Notes: generated by a model from the sequence alone, not told the origin. A stretch of DNA of 64,000 nucleotides from Odoribacter sp. AF15-53 (GCF_003479425.1 NZ_QUHC01000013.1:10820-74819), one strand, 5' to 3'; counted from the stretch's first letter, positions 15,437 through 24,982 are shown. Program-made: numbers and translations.

Positions 15437-18244
15437 ATGAAGAACATTATCTACACCATACTATTCATTCTGATTACCTGTTCTTTATCGGCACAGAATG
15501 CAGGTACGGATCAAACCATTCCGATGGATCCGAACATCCGGATCGGGAAATTGGATAACGGCCTGACCTACTATATCTGTCATTCCGAGAACCCGAAAAA
15601 CAGGGGCGAATTCTACATCGTCCACAACGTGGGGGCGATGCAGGAAGAAGATGATCAGAACGGGTTGGCGCACTTTCTGGAACACATGGCCTTCAACGGG
15701 ACGAAACACTTCCCCAAGAAAAGCATGTTGGAATACCTCGCCAGTATCGGGGTTCGCTTCGGGACAAACGTGAACGCATTCACTTCCAGAAACGTGACCG
15801 CCTACAACATCTCGGAGGTCCCTCTCGCACGGGAAAGTATCATCGACACGGTATTGTTGATGCTTCACGACTGGTCAAGTTACATCACCTGCGATTCGGC
15901 CGAAATCGAAGCGGAAAGAGGCGTCATCCGGGAAGAATGGAGAACCCGGGATATCCCTCGCATGCGCCTGTCGGAACAACTATATCCCGTGATGTACAAC
16001 CACTCGAAATACGCCGAGAGAAACGTGATCGGGGATATCAACATCATCATGAACTTCAAACGCCAGACTTTGCTGGATTTCTATCACAAATGGTACAGGC
16101 CCGATCTGCAAGCAGTCATCGTGGTCGGGGATTTTGACGTGGACCAGATGGAAAACAAGATCAAACAAACTATGTCATCCCTACCGAAAGCCCAAAACCC
16201 GGTACAAAAAGAAGAATACACGGTTCCCGACAACCAGAAACCCCTCGTGGGAATTTCTACCGACCCGGATGCGGGAGCCATGGTCGTCAGACTGATGTAC
16301 AAACTGAATGTTCCCGATCGGGCGGAAAAACAAAAGGTGAGCGCTTATAAAATCAACTTGGAAAGAAACATCATTTCCGAATTGTTGAAAAAAAGGTTGA
16401 TGGAAAAAGCCACGCAAGGAAACCCGTACATCCGACAAGGAGCCGCCAACTATTCGGATATCACGCCCAACAAGAAAATGTTATTCATGATGGGTGCCGT
16501 GAAAAACAACAAGGTCAATGAAGCGCTGAACGAACTGGCCATAGAGGTGGAAAGAATAAAAAAATACGGTTTCACGCCAGAAGAATTCGATGAAATCCGG
16601 TCGAACATGCTCAAATCGGTAAAACTTCAAATCATACAAGCGAAAAACCAGAAGAGTACCGACATCGTAAAATCCTGTCTGGATCATTTCACCACGGGAA
16701 CCCCGATCGCACCGAATGATTTCTACGAACAAATGGCGATCTCCACGCTACAAAACCTGACGGTAGACGAACTCAACCGCACGGCCCTCGATATATTTTC
16801 CGATGAAAATATCCTGATCACGATCCTCGGTCCCCGCAAAGACAACATTGTCTACCCGCAAGACGAGGAATTGATCGCCACGGTTCAAAATGCAGGAAAG
16901 CTGGAAATCACGCCGTACGTCCACCGGGTACTGAAAGCCACCCGATTAATGACTCAAAAGCCACAAGCGGGAACCATCCGGGAAGAGAAGAAAAATGACA
17001 TCGTGGGAACAGTTGAATGGACGCTTTCAAACGGGGCTAAAGTCATTGTCAAATCCTACCCGAGTAAGAAAGATATCATCGACATCAAAGCTTACAGCAA
17101 AGGAGGCACCTCCATTCTACCGGATAACGAGCTGGCAAACGGGGCCATGGCCAACAACTTTTGTCGCCTCATGGGGGTAAAAGATTTCTCCCGGAGTGAC
17201 TTGAAACAAATCAACGCGGGAAAAATCGTATCCATCAGCCCCGAAATCGGTGAATACTACGAAACATTAAGTGGTTACGCCGCCAGTCGGGATTTGGAAA
17301 CACTCATGCAGATGATCTATCTCTACATCACCGCCCCCAACTTTGACAAACAGGAATTCAACCGCCAATTGGAAAAGATAAAAAGCACATTGACCAACCG
17401 CCAGGGACTTCCGAAAACCGAATACGACCGGGAAATTCGGGCGATCAAATACAATAACCACCCGAGAAAAGCGAGCATGACACTTGAAAAAGCGAACACG
17501 ATCACGTTCGAGGGAGCTAAACAGATTTACGAAGAACGATTCGCCAATGCCGGGGACTTCACGTTTATCTTCACGGGCAACATCGACCTCGCGAACTTCA
17601 AACCGCTGGTTGAAACTTACCTTGCCTCGCTACCGACAACCGGGGTAAAACAAAATTACAAGGACAATCAAATACGTTATGCCAAAGGAAAAATCATAAA
17701 GCATATCGAGAAAGACTTGACCACGGATAAAGCTTCTATCAGCGTGCTTTACACGGCAAAACTTCCCTATTCCGCCGAAAACAAAGTGCTTTCGGCAGCC
17801 TTCCGGTATATCTTGCGAGACAGATACATGAAATCTATCCGGGAAGAAAAGGGCGGGGCTTACAGCGTCAGTGTCAACGCCACGGAGGAAGCATTACCGA
17901 CCAACACGATAACGATAGAAGTCAATTTTGACACGGCTCCCACCATGGCCGACGAGATGTTGGAAATCGTCCAGAAAGAAGTTGATGACATTGCTAAAAA
18001 CGGCCCGTCCCCCTTCGAACTGGAAAACGCACAACGCTATTTCAACAAGCTATACAAGACAGGAATTTCCTCCAATTCTTACTGGACGGAAACCCTCACG
18101 GACTATTATCAATACGGGATTGACAATTTCACGAACTACGAAAAAATGATGAATGCCTTAACACCGTCAGATATTCGTAAATTTGCCAAAACCGTGTTTG
18201 GACAAAAAAACAAAATGGAATTTGTATTATTACCAAAAAAATAA
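15437..18244 (+). CDS. M16 family metallopeptidase (insulinase/pitrilysin type)
   Basis: 935 aa with a signal peptide ending at LSAQNA, so exported. The inverted zinc motif HxxEH is HFLEH at residues 79-83, and the downstream Glu ligand lies in the IEAERGVIREEW segment. Two M16-like halves are present, the second with the RxxxY-like element REEKGGAYSVSV near residue 800. The length fits the two-domain periplasmic M16B/C group, which degrades peptides in the envelope. The next gene is another secreted peptidase (S46), starting 4 bp downstream, so the two are probably one peptide-utilisation operon. Confidence 0.9.
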   Translation: MKNIIYTILFILITCSLSAQNAGTDQTIPMDPNIRIGKLDNGLTYYICHSENPKNRGEFYIVHNVGAMQEEDDQNGLAHFLEHMAFNGTKHFPKKSMLEYLASIGVRFGTNVNAFTSRNVTAYNISEVPLARESIIDTVLLMLHDWSSYITCDSAEIEAERGVIREEWRTRDIPRMRLSEQLYPVMYNHSKYAERNVIGDINIIMNFKRQTLLDFYHKWYRPDLQAVIVVGDFDVDQMENKIKQTMSSLPKAQNPVQKEEYTVPDNQKPLVGISTDPDAGAMVVRLMYKLNVPDRAEKQKVSAYKINLERNIISELLKKRLMEKATQGNPYIRQGAANYSDITPNKKMLFMMGAVKNNKVNEALNELAIEVERIKKYGFTPEEFDEIRSNMLKSVKLQIIQAKNQKSTDIVKSCLDHFTTGTPIAPNDFYEQMAISTLQNLTVDELNRTALDIFSDENILITILGPRKDNIVYPQDEELIATVQNAGKLEITPYVHRVLKATRLMTQKPQAGTIREEKKNDIVGTVEWTLSNGAKVIVKSYPSKKDIIDIKAYSKGGTSILPDNELANGAMANNFCRLMGVKDFSRSDLKQINAGKIVSISPEIGEYYETLSGYAASRDLETLMQMIYLYITAPNFDKQEFNRQLEKIKSTLTNRQGLPKTEYDREIRAIKYNNHPRKASMTLEKANTITFEGAKQIYEERFANAGDFTFIFTGNIDLANFKPLVETYLASLPTTGVKQNYKDNQIRYAKGKIIKHIEKDLTTDKASISVLYTAKLPYSAENKVLSAAFRYILRDRYMKSIREEKGGAYSVSVNATEEALPTNTITIEVNFDTAPTMADEMLEIVQKEVDDIAKNGPSPFELENAQRYFNKLYKTGISSNSYWTETLTDYYQYGIDNFTNYEKMMNALTPSDIRKFAKTVFGQKNKMEFVLLPKK

Positions 18245-18248
18245 CGGG

Positions 18249-20426
18249 ATGAAGAAAATAACATTTATCAAAAGCATTATTGCCTCCCTTTTAATCGCGG
18301 GTAGCACGCTGGCGGCAAAAGCCGACGAGGGAATGTGGTTAATCCACCTTATGGCTCAAACCAATTACGAAGCGATGAAAGCCAGAGGCGTGGAACTCAC
18401 CGCCGAGGAAATTTACAGTGAAACCACACCGTCGTTAAAAGACGCAATCGTGGCTCTCGATTTCGGGAGTTGCACGGGAAGTATGATCTCTAAAAACGGA
18501 TTGATGATCACGAATCACCATTGCGCTTACGATGATATTCAAAAATTAAGTAGCTTGGAACACGATTACCTGAAAAACGGTTTCTGGGCCAAAAATCAAA
18601 GCGAGGAAATCCGCATTCCGGGCAAAACAGTCATGTTTCTGGATCGGGTGATCGACGTCACGGACGAATACAGGAAAGTGCTGAAGAGCTTCGAGAAAGA
18701 GGACGAAACCATGCCCTACACCTCCAGAAGAGCCAACTCGGTGATCGAGAAAAAATACGCCAAGAAAGGATATGAAGCCTCATGTGCCGCCATGTTACGG
18801 GGAAACAAGTATTACTTATTCTATTATAAAGTATACCAGGATGTTCGACTCGTGGCAGCTCCTCCCACCTGTTTCGGGGCATTCGGGAAAGACACGGACA
18901 ACTGGTCATGGCCACAGCACAAAGGGGATTTCGCCATTTACCGGGTATACGGGGACAAAAACGGGAATCCGGCAAAATACTCTCCCGACAACCTGCCAAT
19001 TACCCCTAAATACGTGTTACCCGTCTCTACAGCCGGGATAAAAGAAGGCGATTATGCCATGGTACTGGGATATCCGGGATCGACAGCTCGCTACACGCCG
19101 TCTTTCGGTGTCAGCGAGAAAATCAACCTCACGAACCCGGCCATGATTAAAGTACGTGACACGAAACTGGCCATTCTCCGGGAAGCCATGAACGCGGACG
19201 AAAAAATAAACATTCAATACGCGTCCAAATATTTCATGAACAGCAACTATTGGAAATACGCTATCGGTGAATGCGAGTACACGAAAAAATATGACGTCAT
19301 AGGTCTGAAAACAGCCGAAGAAACCAAATTAACGGACTGGATAAACGCCGATCCCGCACGTAAAGCGAAATACGGGAACCTCATCGAGGACTTACGAGCA
19401 TGTTATGCTTATGCAGCCCCTTACATAGCAAGTGGAGTCTATCACCGGGAAGCCATTGTCAACGGTGCCGACCTGACCCGTCTGGCCATGCGTTTCAAGG
19501 GTTTCGAGAGCACCATGGAGAAAGAGGGAAGCTGTTTCATGCACAAAGATTGTTCACAATGTCAGAATCTAAGAAATTTCTGTAAACAGTACTTCAAAGA
19601 CTATGACGAACAAGTAGACCGTAAGGTTTTTGCCGCCATGATCGAACTGTACGTGAACAACATCGACCCGAAATTCTTCCCGGAAGAGATCACGCAACTA
19701 GTGAAAAAATTCAAGGGAGACTACCAAAAACTGACCGATTACGTGTATAAAAACTCTATACTGGCAAATCAGGAACGCCTATACGCCTGGTTGGATAAAG
19801 GGGTTGACAAGAAAACCATTGACAAAGACCCGGCCTACCTGATCACGAAATCCGCACAGACTCAGAATTACGCGCTGCGGGATTACCTGAAGGATAATAA
19901 CCAGAAAATCGGTCTCTTGAGAACGCTTTACATGGAAGCTCTCGTGGAAATGAACGCTAATAAAGTTCTCGCACCCGATGCCAACTCGACCATGCGCATC
20001 ACGTACGGAACGGTCGGCGGGTATTCTCCGAAAGACGGAGTCACCTACGATTACCGCTCCTCTATTGACGGATACAAAGAAAAATACGTGAAAAACGACC
20101 CGGAATTCGACTTGAATCCCGATTGTTGGGCTGCCATCCAAAAAGGAGACTGGGGTCGCTACGCCGATAAAGATGGAAAACTATACACCGGTTTCGCCAC
20201 CGATCTCGACATCACGGGAGGAAATTCCGGTAGTCCGGTAATTAATGCCAAAGGAGAATTAATCGGTTTAGCCTATGACGGGAACTGGGAATCCATGGCC
20301 GGAGACCTTTATTACAACCCTAAATATAACAAATGTGTATGCGTGGATATTCGTTTTGTACTATGGATAATAGACAAATATGCAGGTGCTTCAAATTTAC
20401 TAAACGAAATAACCATTGTTGAATAA
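18249..20426 (+). CDS. S46 family dipeptidyl-peptidase (DPP7/DPP11 type)
   Basis: 725 aa from ATG 18249 (MKKITFIKS), which gives a clean signal peptide; an in-frame ATG at 18183 would overlap the M16 gene and destroy it. The catalytic His lies in TNHHCAYDD (about residue 91) and the catalytic Ser in GGNSGSPV. The segment AYDGNWESMAGD carries Gly at what I take to be the position that is Arg in DPP11, so a DPP7-like preference for hydrophobic P1 residues is suggested; that alignment is from memory. The enzyme removes dipeptides from oligopeptides in the periplasm. Start is 4 bp after the M16 stop. Confidence 0.88.
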   Translation: MKKITFIKSIIASLLIAGSTLAAKADEGMWLIHLMAQTNYEAMKARGVELTAEEIYSETTPSLKDAIVALDFGSCTGSMISKNGLMITNHHCAYDDIQKLSSLEHDYLKNGFWAKNQSEEIRIPGKTVMFLDRVIDVTDEYRKVLKSFEKEDETMPYTSRRANSVIEKKYAKKGYEASCAAMLRGNKYYLFYYKVYQDVRLVAAPPTCFGAFGKDTDNWSWPQHKGDFAIYRVYGDKNGNPAKYSPDNLPITPKYVLPVSTAGIKEGDYAMVLGYPGSTARYTPSFGVSEKINLTNPAMIKVRDTKLAILREAMNADEKINIQYASKYFMNSNYWKYAIGECEYTKKYDVIGLKTAEETKLTDWINADPARKAKYGNLIEDLRACYAYAAPYIASGVYHREAIVNGADLTRLAMRFKGFESTMEKEGSCFMHKDCSQCQNLRNFCKQYFKDYDEQVDRKVFAAMIELYVNNIDPKFFPEEITQLVKKFKGDYQKLTDYVYKNSILANQERLYAWLDKGVDKKTIDKDPAYLITKSAQTQNYALRDYLKDNNQKIGLLRTLYMEALVEMNANKVLAPDANSTMRITYGTVGGYSPKDGVTYDYRSSIDGYKEKYVKNDPEFDLNPDCWAAIQKGDWGRYADKDGKLYTGFATDLDITGGNSGSPVINAKGELIGLAYDGNWESMAGDLYYNPKYNKCVCVDIRFVLWIIDKYAGASNLLNEITIVE

Positions 20427-20445
20427 TAAAAAATTACTATATTTG
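20416..20445 (+). promoter_or_regulatory. Promoter for the 6S-like RNA
   Basis: TTG at 20416-20418, a 19-bp spacer, and TATATTTG at 20438-20445: a full match to the Bacteroidetes consensus. It overlaps the end of the S46 gene and points to a transcript starting near 20450. Confidence 0.7.
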
Positions 20446-20449
20446 TTTT

Positions 20450-20591
20450 GTCAAGGAGTGAGTAATCTTGATACGAAAAGCACACTACGATTATTTAATG
20501 TTTTTAATCAATCGGTCACTGAAGCACGCACCAAAAAAGTGATCTTAGTTTGATTCCTTGACATAGCGGTCTCCAAGCGGGACCACTTTTT
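20450..20591 (+). ncRNA. Structured small RNA, candidate 6S (6S-Flavo-like)
   Basis: A strong promoter is followed by a closed structure. GTCAAGGA (20450-20457) pairs perfectly with TCCTTGAC (20555-20562) and encloses about 97 nt with no ORF. A terminator hairpin follows: GGTCTC (20568-20573) pairs with GGGACC (20579-20584, one G-U) and is followed by TTTTT. The overall size of about 110 nt plus terminator and the single long closed arm with an open middle resemble the 6S RNA of Bacteroidetes, which mimics an open promoter and binds RNA polymerase. The identity is inferred from shape and position, not from a sequence match. Confidence 0.5.
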
Positions 20592-20723
20592 CATTTTCCC
20601 CGAAAAAGAATTGTTTTTTCATGTCCGCAATCTCCTGATTTTTACCTAAAAACGATTTTCCGTTAAAAAACACTTCGAATATACGTGTTCATTAAAAATA
20701 ATTTCTATCTTTGTCCCGCATTT

Positions 20724-20811
20724 GGAAAGATGCAGGAGTGGCTGAACTGGCACGCCTGGAAAGCGTGTAATCCTCTAAAGGGATTCGGGGGTTCGAATCC
20801 CCCTCTTTCCG
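20724..20811 (+). tRNA. tRNA-Ser (anticodon GGA)
   Basis: Acceptor strands GGAAAGA (20724-20730) and TCTTTCC (20804-20810) pair fully; 20811 is the discriminator base. The anticodon arm CACGC-CTGGAAA-GCGTG presents GGA. A long variable arm typical of serine tRNAs (TCCTCTAAAGGGA region) and the T-arm GGGGGTTCGAATCCCCC are present. CCA is not encoded. A TATCTTTG -7 box lies at 20706-20713. Confidence 0.95.
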
Positions 20812-20827
20812 CTGGAATTAACAATAA

Positions 20828-20876
20828 TAAAAGAGTTAGCATATTCATGTTGACTCTTTTCTTTTTTGGAGAGATT
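20828..20876 (+). terminator. Terminator after tRNA-Ser
   Basis: AAAAGAGTTAGC pairs imperfectly with GTTGACTCTTTT and is followed by CTTTTTT, a Rho-independent terminator shape directly downstream of the tRNA. Confidence 0.65.
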
Positions 20877-20919
20877 CAAACGAAGTAGAGAGGCATCCCC
20901 CGAACGCCTTCCGACTTCC

Positions 20920-21080
20920 CCAATAACGACCTCGCTATTATCAACAGGCTCAACCGGATAGCCAACACTCCGAATTCTTATCTATTTTTAACGGGATTTC
21001 TACAACGAAATTTTCCGCAAGGCGTATCAATAGTACAATTTCACCAGACAGATGACAAAATCAGAAGGGGATAAAGAGAT
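20920..21080 (+). pseudogene. Possible decayed tyrosine-integrase fragment next to tRNA-Ser
   Basis: A short coding-like stretch reads NDLAIINRLNRIANTPNSYL then FLTG, and after a +1/-1 shift continues FYNEIFRKAYQ and YNFTRQMT. The pattern resembles the middle of Bacteroidetes tyrosine recombinases (NSYLFPFLSG...EAY..YQNFTRQM). No catalytic residues remain. Its place just behind a tRNA gene fits a relic of an old integration. The match is short and from memory, so this is tentative. The remainder of 20880-21287 holds no gene. Confidence 0.3.
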
Positions 21081-21156
21081 TGCTAGCATAAGTAGAGAGT
21101 GAGAATTCCCGGCATTGCAACCGGGGCATAGTGAATGTAGATTGTTGCTAGTCTCG

Positions 21157-21194
21157 GTGCGGTTACTTCGTGATGAACGTAACCGCACTTTTTT
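21157..21194 (+). terminator. Strong Rho-independent terminator
   Basis: GTGCGGTTAC (21157-21166) and GTAACCGCAC (21179-21188) form a perfect 10-bp stem with a 12-nt loop, followed by TTTTTT. No gene ends just upstream, so it may close an unrecognised short transcript from the tRNA-Ser region. Confidence 0.8.
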
Positions 21195-21287
21195 ACATGA
21201 TATTTCATGACAATTATGAAAAACTTGGCCGCTTCTTACGGATAGTCTAAGATATTTGGTAATTTTGTGGTGAAAAATAAGAAGATT

Positions 21288-21824
21288 ATGGACGATTTAC
21301 AACATATTGGATATAGTAGGGAAGTCATTGAATTCGTTGCTGTCGCGAAAGAGTTTTGCGGCTACTTAGAAGCCTCTCATGAAGAAGAATCCAGCGAGTT
21401 ATTGTCGAAATTACAGAAATTTATCCCGCTAATATATCTAAAAGGGAGCCTGCTCCCCTCATGTGAAAGCGAAAACCTCGGAATGATGGAAGAAGTCGTA
21501 ACCGAGGAGGATTACAATGCCCTTCACGCCACGTTAAACCGTATACTGGGCGAGCATGACGAATACCTCGAAGTATTCGACGACAACATGCAATACAGCG
21601 AAACCCCGGTCGTGAATTCTATCTCCGAGAAATTGTGCGATATCTACCAAGACCTGAAAAACTTCATCTCGGCATATCGCAGCGGCATGATCGACGTGAT
21701 CGAGGAAGCATTGTGGCAATTAAATAACAGTTTTGAATTATACTGGGGGAAAGCGTGTGCCAGTGTACTACGAGCCATCCACTTGGCCATATACAAAGTA
21801 GCTGACACGGACGACTCCATGTAG
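21288..21824 (+). CDS. DUF5063 domain-containing protein
   Basis: 178 aa from ATG 21288. A GTG 21 bp upstream in frame overlaps the -7 box TAATTTTG (21260-21267), so the ATG is the likelier start. All-helical soluble protein matching the Bacteroidetes DUF5063 pattern: VIEFVAVAKEFCGYLE, LIYLKGSLLP and an acidic middle. No catalytic motif is known. It is followed 12 bp later by an RNase D-like exonuclease, the usual neighbour in this group, so the two are probably co-transcribed and functionally linked. Confidence 0.75.
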   Translation: MDDLQHIGYSREVIEFVAVAKEFCGYLEASHEEESSELLSKLQKFIPLIYLKGSLLPSCESENLGMMEEVVTEEDYNALHATLNRILGEHDEYLEVFDDNMQYSETPVVNSISEKLCDIYQDLKNFISAYRSGMIDVIEEALWQLNNSFELYWGKACASVLRAIHLAIYKVADTDDSM

Positions 21825-21836
21825 AGAGACGCAAGC

Positions 21837-22436
21837 ATGGAATACAAGACAAAAATCAGCGAAGAAGAAATAGAAGAATTACCGCTTTTTACGTTTGACG
21901 GGGAGATCGTCGTCGTGGATCACGAGAACAAAATTGATGCAGCCGTGAACGATCTATCTTCCTACTCGTATATCGGCTTCGACACGGAAACCAAACCGGC
22001 ATTCAAGAAAGGAGTAACACACCAGGTAGGTTTATTGCAACTGGCCACGGACAAACGGGTATATCTATTCCGTTTGAACAAATGCGGGTTATCCGAATCG
22101 TTACAAGCACTCCTGGCAAACGAAAACGTGATGAAAATCGGCGTGGGTATCCGTGACGACATTCGCGGCCTGCGCAAGTTAGCCAACTTCACCCCGGCCA
22201 GTTTCTTGGATTTACAGATATTCGCCAAAGCATTCGGGATCGAGGAAATGTCATTCTCCAAACTGATGTCTATCATTTTCAAGGTAAAAATTTCCAAACG
22301 GCAACGCACCTCAAACTGGGAAGCCCCCAAATTAACCTCCGCACAAGTACATTATGCAGCGACAGACGCGTGGGGAGCCCTGAAAATGTACAAGGCCCTG
22401 AAATCAGGCAATAGCCAACTCCAACAAGTATCTTGA
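21837..22436 (+). CDS. RNase D-like 3'-5' exonuclease (DEDD superfamily)
   Basis: 199 aa, a single exonuclease domain without the HRDC domains of full RNase D. Exo I motif IGFDTETKP supplies the first Asp and Glu, KIGVGIRDDIRGL is the Exo II region, and VHYAATDAWGALKMY supplies the Exo III Tyr and Asp. It degrades RNA or DNA from the 3' end using two metal ions in the cytosol; the substrate is unknown. An inverted repeat AAATCGCC-tcc-GGCGATTT follows at 22438-22457 and lies between this gene and the convergent kinase gene. Confidence 0.82.
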   Translation: MEYKTKISEEEIEELPLFTFDGEIVVVDHENKIDAAVNDLSSYSYIGFDTETKPAFKKGVTHQVGLLQLATDKRVYLFRLNKCGLSESLQALLANENVMKIGVGIRDDIRGLRKLANFTPASFLDLQIFAKAFGIEEMSFSKLMSIIFKVKISKRQRTSNWEAPKLTSAQVHYAATDAWGALKMYKALKSGNSQLQQVS

Positions 22437-22586
22437 TAAATCGCCTCCGGCGATTTACAGGTTACTAGTTGTTTTCCATATACATTTTAACGTTAGGTGA
22501 AAGATAACCTAAATCCATATTTCACACCGAAGGAAGCATGTAACCACTCCTACCCGCTCCCCTTCCCATGAGCGAACATTTCCAAT

Positions 22587-23702
22587 TTACTGCATCGGGA
22601 TCGAAAAATAAAATGTCGTACCTGTCCCTTCTTCCGACTCGAACCACAATTTCCCGTGATTCATCTTCACAAAATCTTTACAAAGTTGCAAACCGAGCCC
22701 GCTTCCTTTTTCTTTCTGCGTGCCATAAGAGATAAAGTGTAAGCCCTCGTCCAGTAACCCCCGTTGATGTTCCTTACTGATTCCTTGCCCGTAATCCCGC
22801 ACCGTCACGATCACGAAACCGTTCTTCTCCTCGCAATCGACATCAATTTTCCCTCCCGTGTAACTAAACTTGATCGCGTTCGACAACAAATTACGCAACA
22901 CGGTCTTCATCATGTTCACGTCCGCGTAAACCATGAAAGAATCTTTGATCCGGTTAAAAATCTTGATACCTTTCGCTTCGGCAATATTTTCCTGCAATGC
23001 TATCACCTCTTTCGCCGCTTCCGTGAAAGAAAACACTTGCATGTACGGCTGCAACAACCCGTTCCGGCTATTACTCCACAACAACAGGTTTTCCAATAGT
23101 AAATAAGCCTCGTCAGTCGTCTCGTGCAACATCTTGATAAGATGTTTTATATTCGAATCCGGAATCTTCTCTTTCTGGTGATCAATCGCCTCCAAAATCA
23201 TCTTCAGCGTCCCGATCGGTGCCCGCAAGTCATGAGCAATAACGGAATACAGTTTATCCTTGGAACACGCTACGCTTTGGATTCGCTCGTTCTGCCGTTC
23301 TATAATCCGCTGTGATTCCAACAAAAGCAATTGATTGTTAATCCTCAGTATCAACTCTTTCTTACTCAACGGGCGAGAAATAAACTCCACTCCCTCGTAA
23401 TCGGCCACTTGTCTGAAATCCTCATAACGGTTAGGAATCGTCAAGTAAAGAACCGGAATATACTTGGTCAAGGCACTCTCTTTCAATTGGCGCACGACCG
23501 TCACCCCTTTCCCATCTTCCAATGCCAATCGAATAATTATCATATCCGGCAATCTTAACTTAGCAAGTAGAAATACCTCATCCGCCTCCAGAGTGGGTAT
23601 TAATTTAAAATTCTCTCCGGCCAGCAGGCTTTTCATCTTTTCCAGGTTCGAAACCGAATCATCAGCCAAAAGTATCGTATATTCGCTATGATCTATATGC
23701 AT
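22587..23702 (-). CDS. Hybrid histidine kinase with N-terminal degenerate receiver domain
   Basis: 371 aa from the ATG at 23702 (MHIDHSEYTILLADD); an upstream start would run far into the preceding gene. An N-terminal receiver domain (about 8-130) is followed by HisKA with VIAHDLRAPIGT (His about 185) and HATPase_c with NLLSNAIKFS, RDYGQGIS and GSGLGLQL. The receiver keeps the acidic pair and the switch Thr. The phospho-acceptor Asp is replaced by Arg (PDMIIIRLAL where PDLIILDxMM is usual) and the conserved Lys by Arg (FISRP). It is therefore probably not phosphorylated there. No membrane segment is seen, so it is a soluble kinase. It overlaps the GAF/PAS gene by 17 bp and is translated after it. 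Confidence 0.85.
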   Translation of the reverse strand: MHIDHSEYTILLADDSVSNLEKMKSLLAGENFKLIPTLEADEVFLLAKLRLPDMIIIRLALEDGKGVTVVRQLKESALTKYIPVLYLTIPNRYEDFRQVADYEGVEFISRPLSKKELILRINNQLLLLESQRIIERQNERIQSVACSKDKLYSVIAHDLRAPIGTLKMILEAIDHQKEKIPDSNIKHLIKMLHETTDEAYLLLENLLLWSNSRNGLLQPYMQVFSFTEAAKEVIALQENIAEAKGIKIFNRIKDSFMVYADVNMMKTVLRNLLSNAIKFSYTGGKIDVDCEEKNGFVIVTVRDYGQGISKEHQRGLLDEGLHFISYGTQKEKGSGLGLQLCKDFVKMNHGKLWFESEEGTGTTFYFSIPMQ

Positions 23703-24789
23703 GCGCTGCAAATTTATAATCAATTTTTGACAAAAACTCCTCGTAGAGCCTATTAAATGCGATCGTCTTTTGATATATCTCCGATCGCGATCCATCACTC
23801 CCCTCCTCGACACCCTCTAAGATATTATTCTTGATCGACTTCCACATCGGGAACATCGTTTCGGAGAACGTCTGCAACTCGTTTTTCAACAACGTCAATT
23901 CGTTCTCCATCTCCCTGAAGCAAGTCACGTTGTGCCCGATCAGGTGAATTTCTACATGCTCCCGCCCCAATCGCACCGGGTAAGCATTCCACTCGATAAA
24001 CAAAACTTTATCACCGGAAGTAACCGTCGTGTTAAATACCAGTAATGTTTCCGGATGTTTCACGACACCTTCCAGTTGACTGGACGAAATACTCATTTCC
24101 GTCATCAGATCCCCGATCCGGCAACCGACAATATCGTCCCGAGACTCCCCAAACAAGGAATAAAACGTTTTATTCGAGAAACTGATATGCAAATGCCGAT
24201 TCAACCGAAGAATGTAATCCACCCGGTTTTCGATGAAATCCTGGTACAAAGCATGATGTTTCACCAGCTTTCTCAAAATCACCTCTTTCTCAAGCGCCCC
24301 GGACAACACGGATGCGACCTGCACCAGGAACTCGATCTCATCCTCTGTCCACGCCTCTTCCTGATGACACCGACTCAGGCATAGGAAAGAAAATAGATGA
24401 CTGGATATATACAAGGGCAGAAATATCGCACAATGCACTTGCATGGCCTGCATGACATTCTTCAGACTCTCGTTCGTCACGTCATTAATATCCCGTATAT
24501 ATATGTAATTATCTCGTTCTAAATCCTGTTCCAGTTTCCGGTCATAATAAAAACTCCGTTTCTCGTCGTTTACCGGGAAAACAGACTCCCCGTTCCGGCT
24601 CCACTCCTCCGATATAGTAAACGTCATATCATGGTTAATACTCACGATATAAACTTGATCGGCTCTCTCGTGTTCTCCTAATTTCTTCAATGCCAACTTC
24701 ACATTCCTGTTCACTCCCAAATTCGTGGATAATAAAACGTTCAAATCGGATAGAAACTCCGCCCCTGTTGTGTTATTTTGTGTTTGCAT
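23686..24789 (-). CDS. GAF-PAS sensory protein
   Basis: 367 aa, soluble. A GAF-like domain (about 15-165; VYIVSINHDMTFTISEEW, HCAIFLPLYISSHLFSFLCLSR) is followed by a PAS domain (about 185-300; YILRLNRHLHISFSNKTFYSLFG) and a C-terminal helical tail (MENELTLLKNELQTFSETM). It has no kinase or output domain. It is the first gene of a two-gene unit with the histidine kinase, whose start it overlaps, so it probably supplies the sensory input. The ligand is unknown. Confidence 0.78.
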   Translation of the reverse strand: MQTQNNTTGAEFLSDLNVLLSTNLGVNRNVKLALKKLGEHERADQVYIVSINHDMTFTISEEWSRNGESVFPVNDEKRSFYYDRKLEQDLERDNYIYIRDINDVTNESLKNVMQAMQVHCAIFLPLYISSHLFSFLCLSRCHQEEAWTEDEIEFLVQVASVLSGALEKEVILRKLVKHHALYQDFIENRVDYILRLNRHLHISFSNKTFYSLFGESRDDIVGCRIGDLMTEMSISSSQLEGVVKHPETLLVFNTTVTSGDKVLFIEWNAYPVRLGREHVEIHLIGHNVTCFREMENELTLLKNELQTFSETMFPMWKSIKNNILEGVEEGSDGSRSEIYQKTIAFNRLYEEFLSKIDYKFAAHAYRS

Positions 24790-24982
24790 ACGCTTGTTTG
24801 GATCGTTTAGTCCTTAATATTCTCTTCTTTTTTACAGTATTTATACACGAAATTTACACTTTAGGTTACATTAATCCACATTTTTATATAACAAGATTAA
24901 AATATATCCACAAACAACTTTCTATAAGCCAACATATTAAATATTGATACCTATTTTAGTACACAAAAAAGCTCGAAAACAT

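Noticed and set aside
20685..20888. 67-codon open frame over the tRNA-Ser
   Set aside because: It lies on the tRNA sequence and its promoter; the RNA gene explains the conservation.
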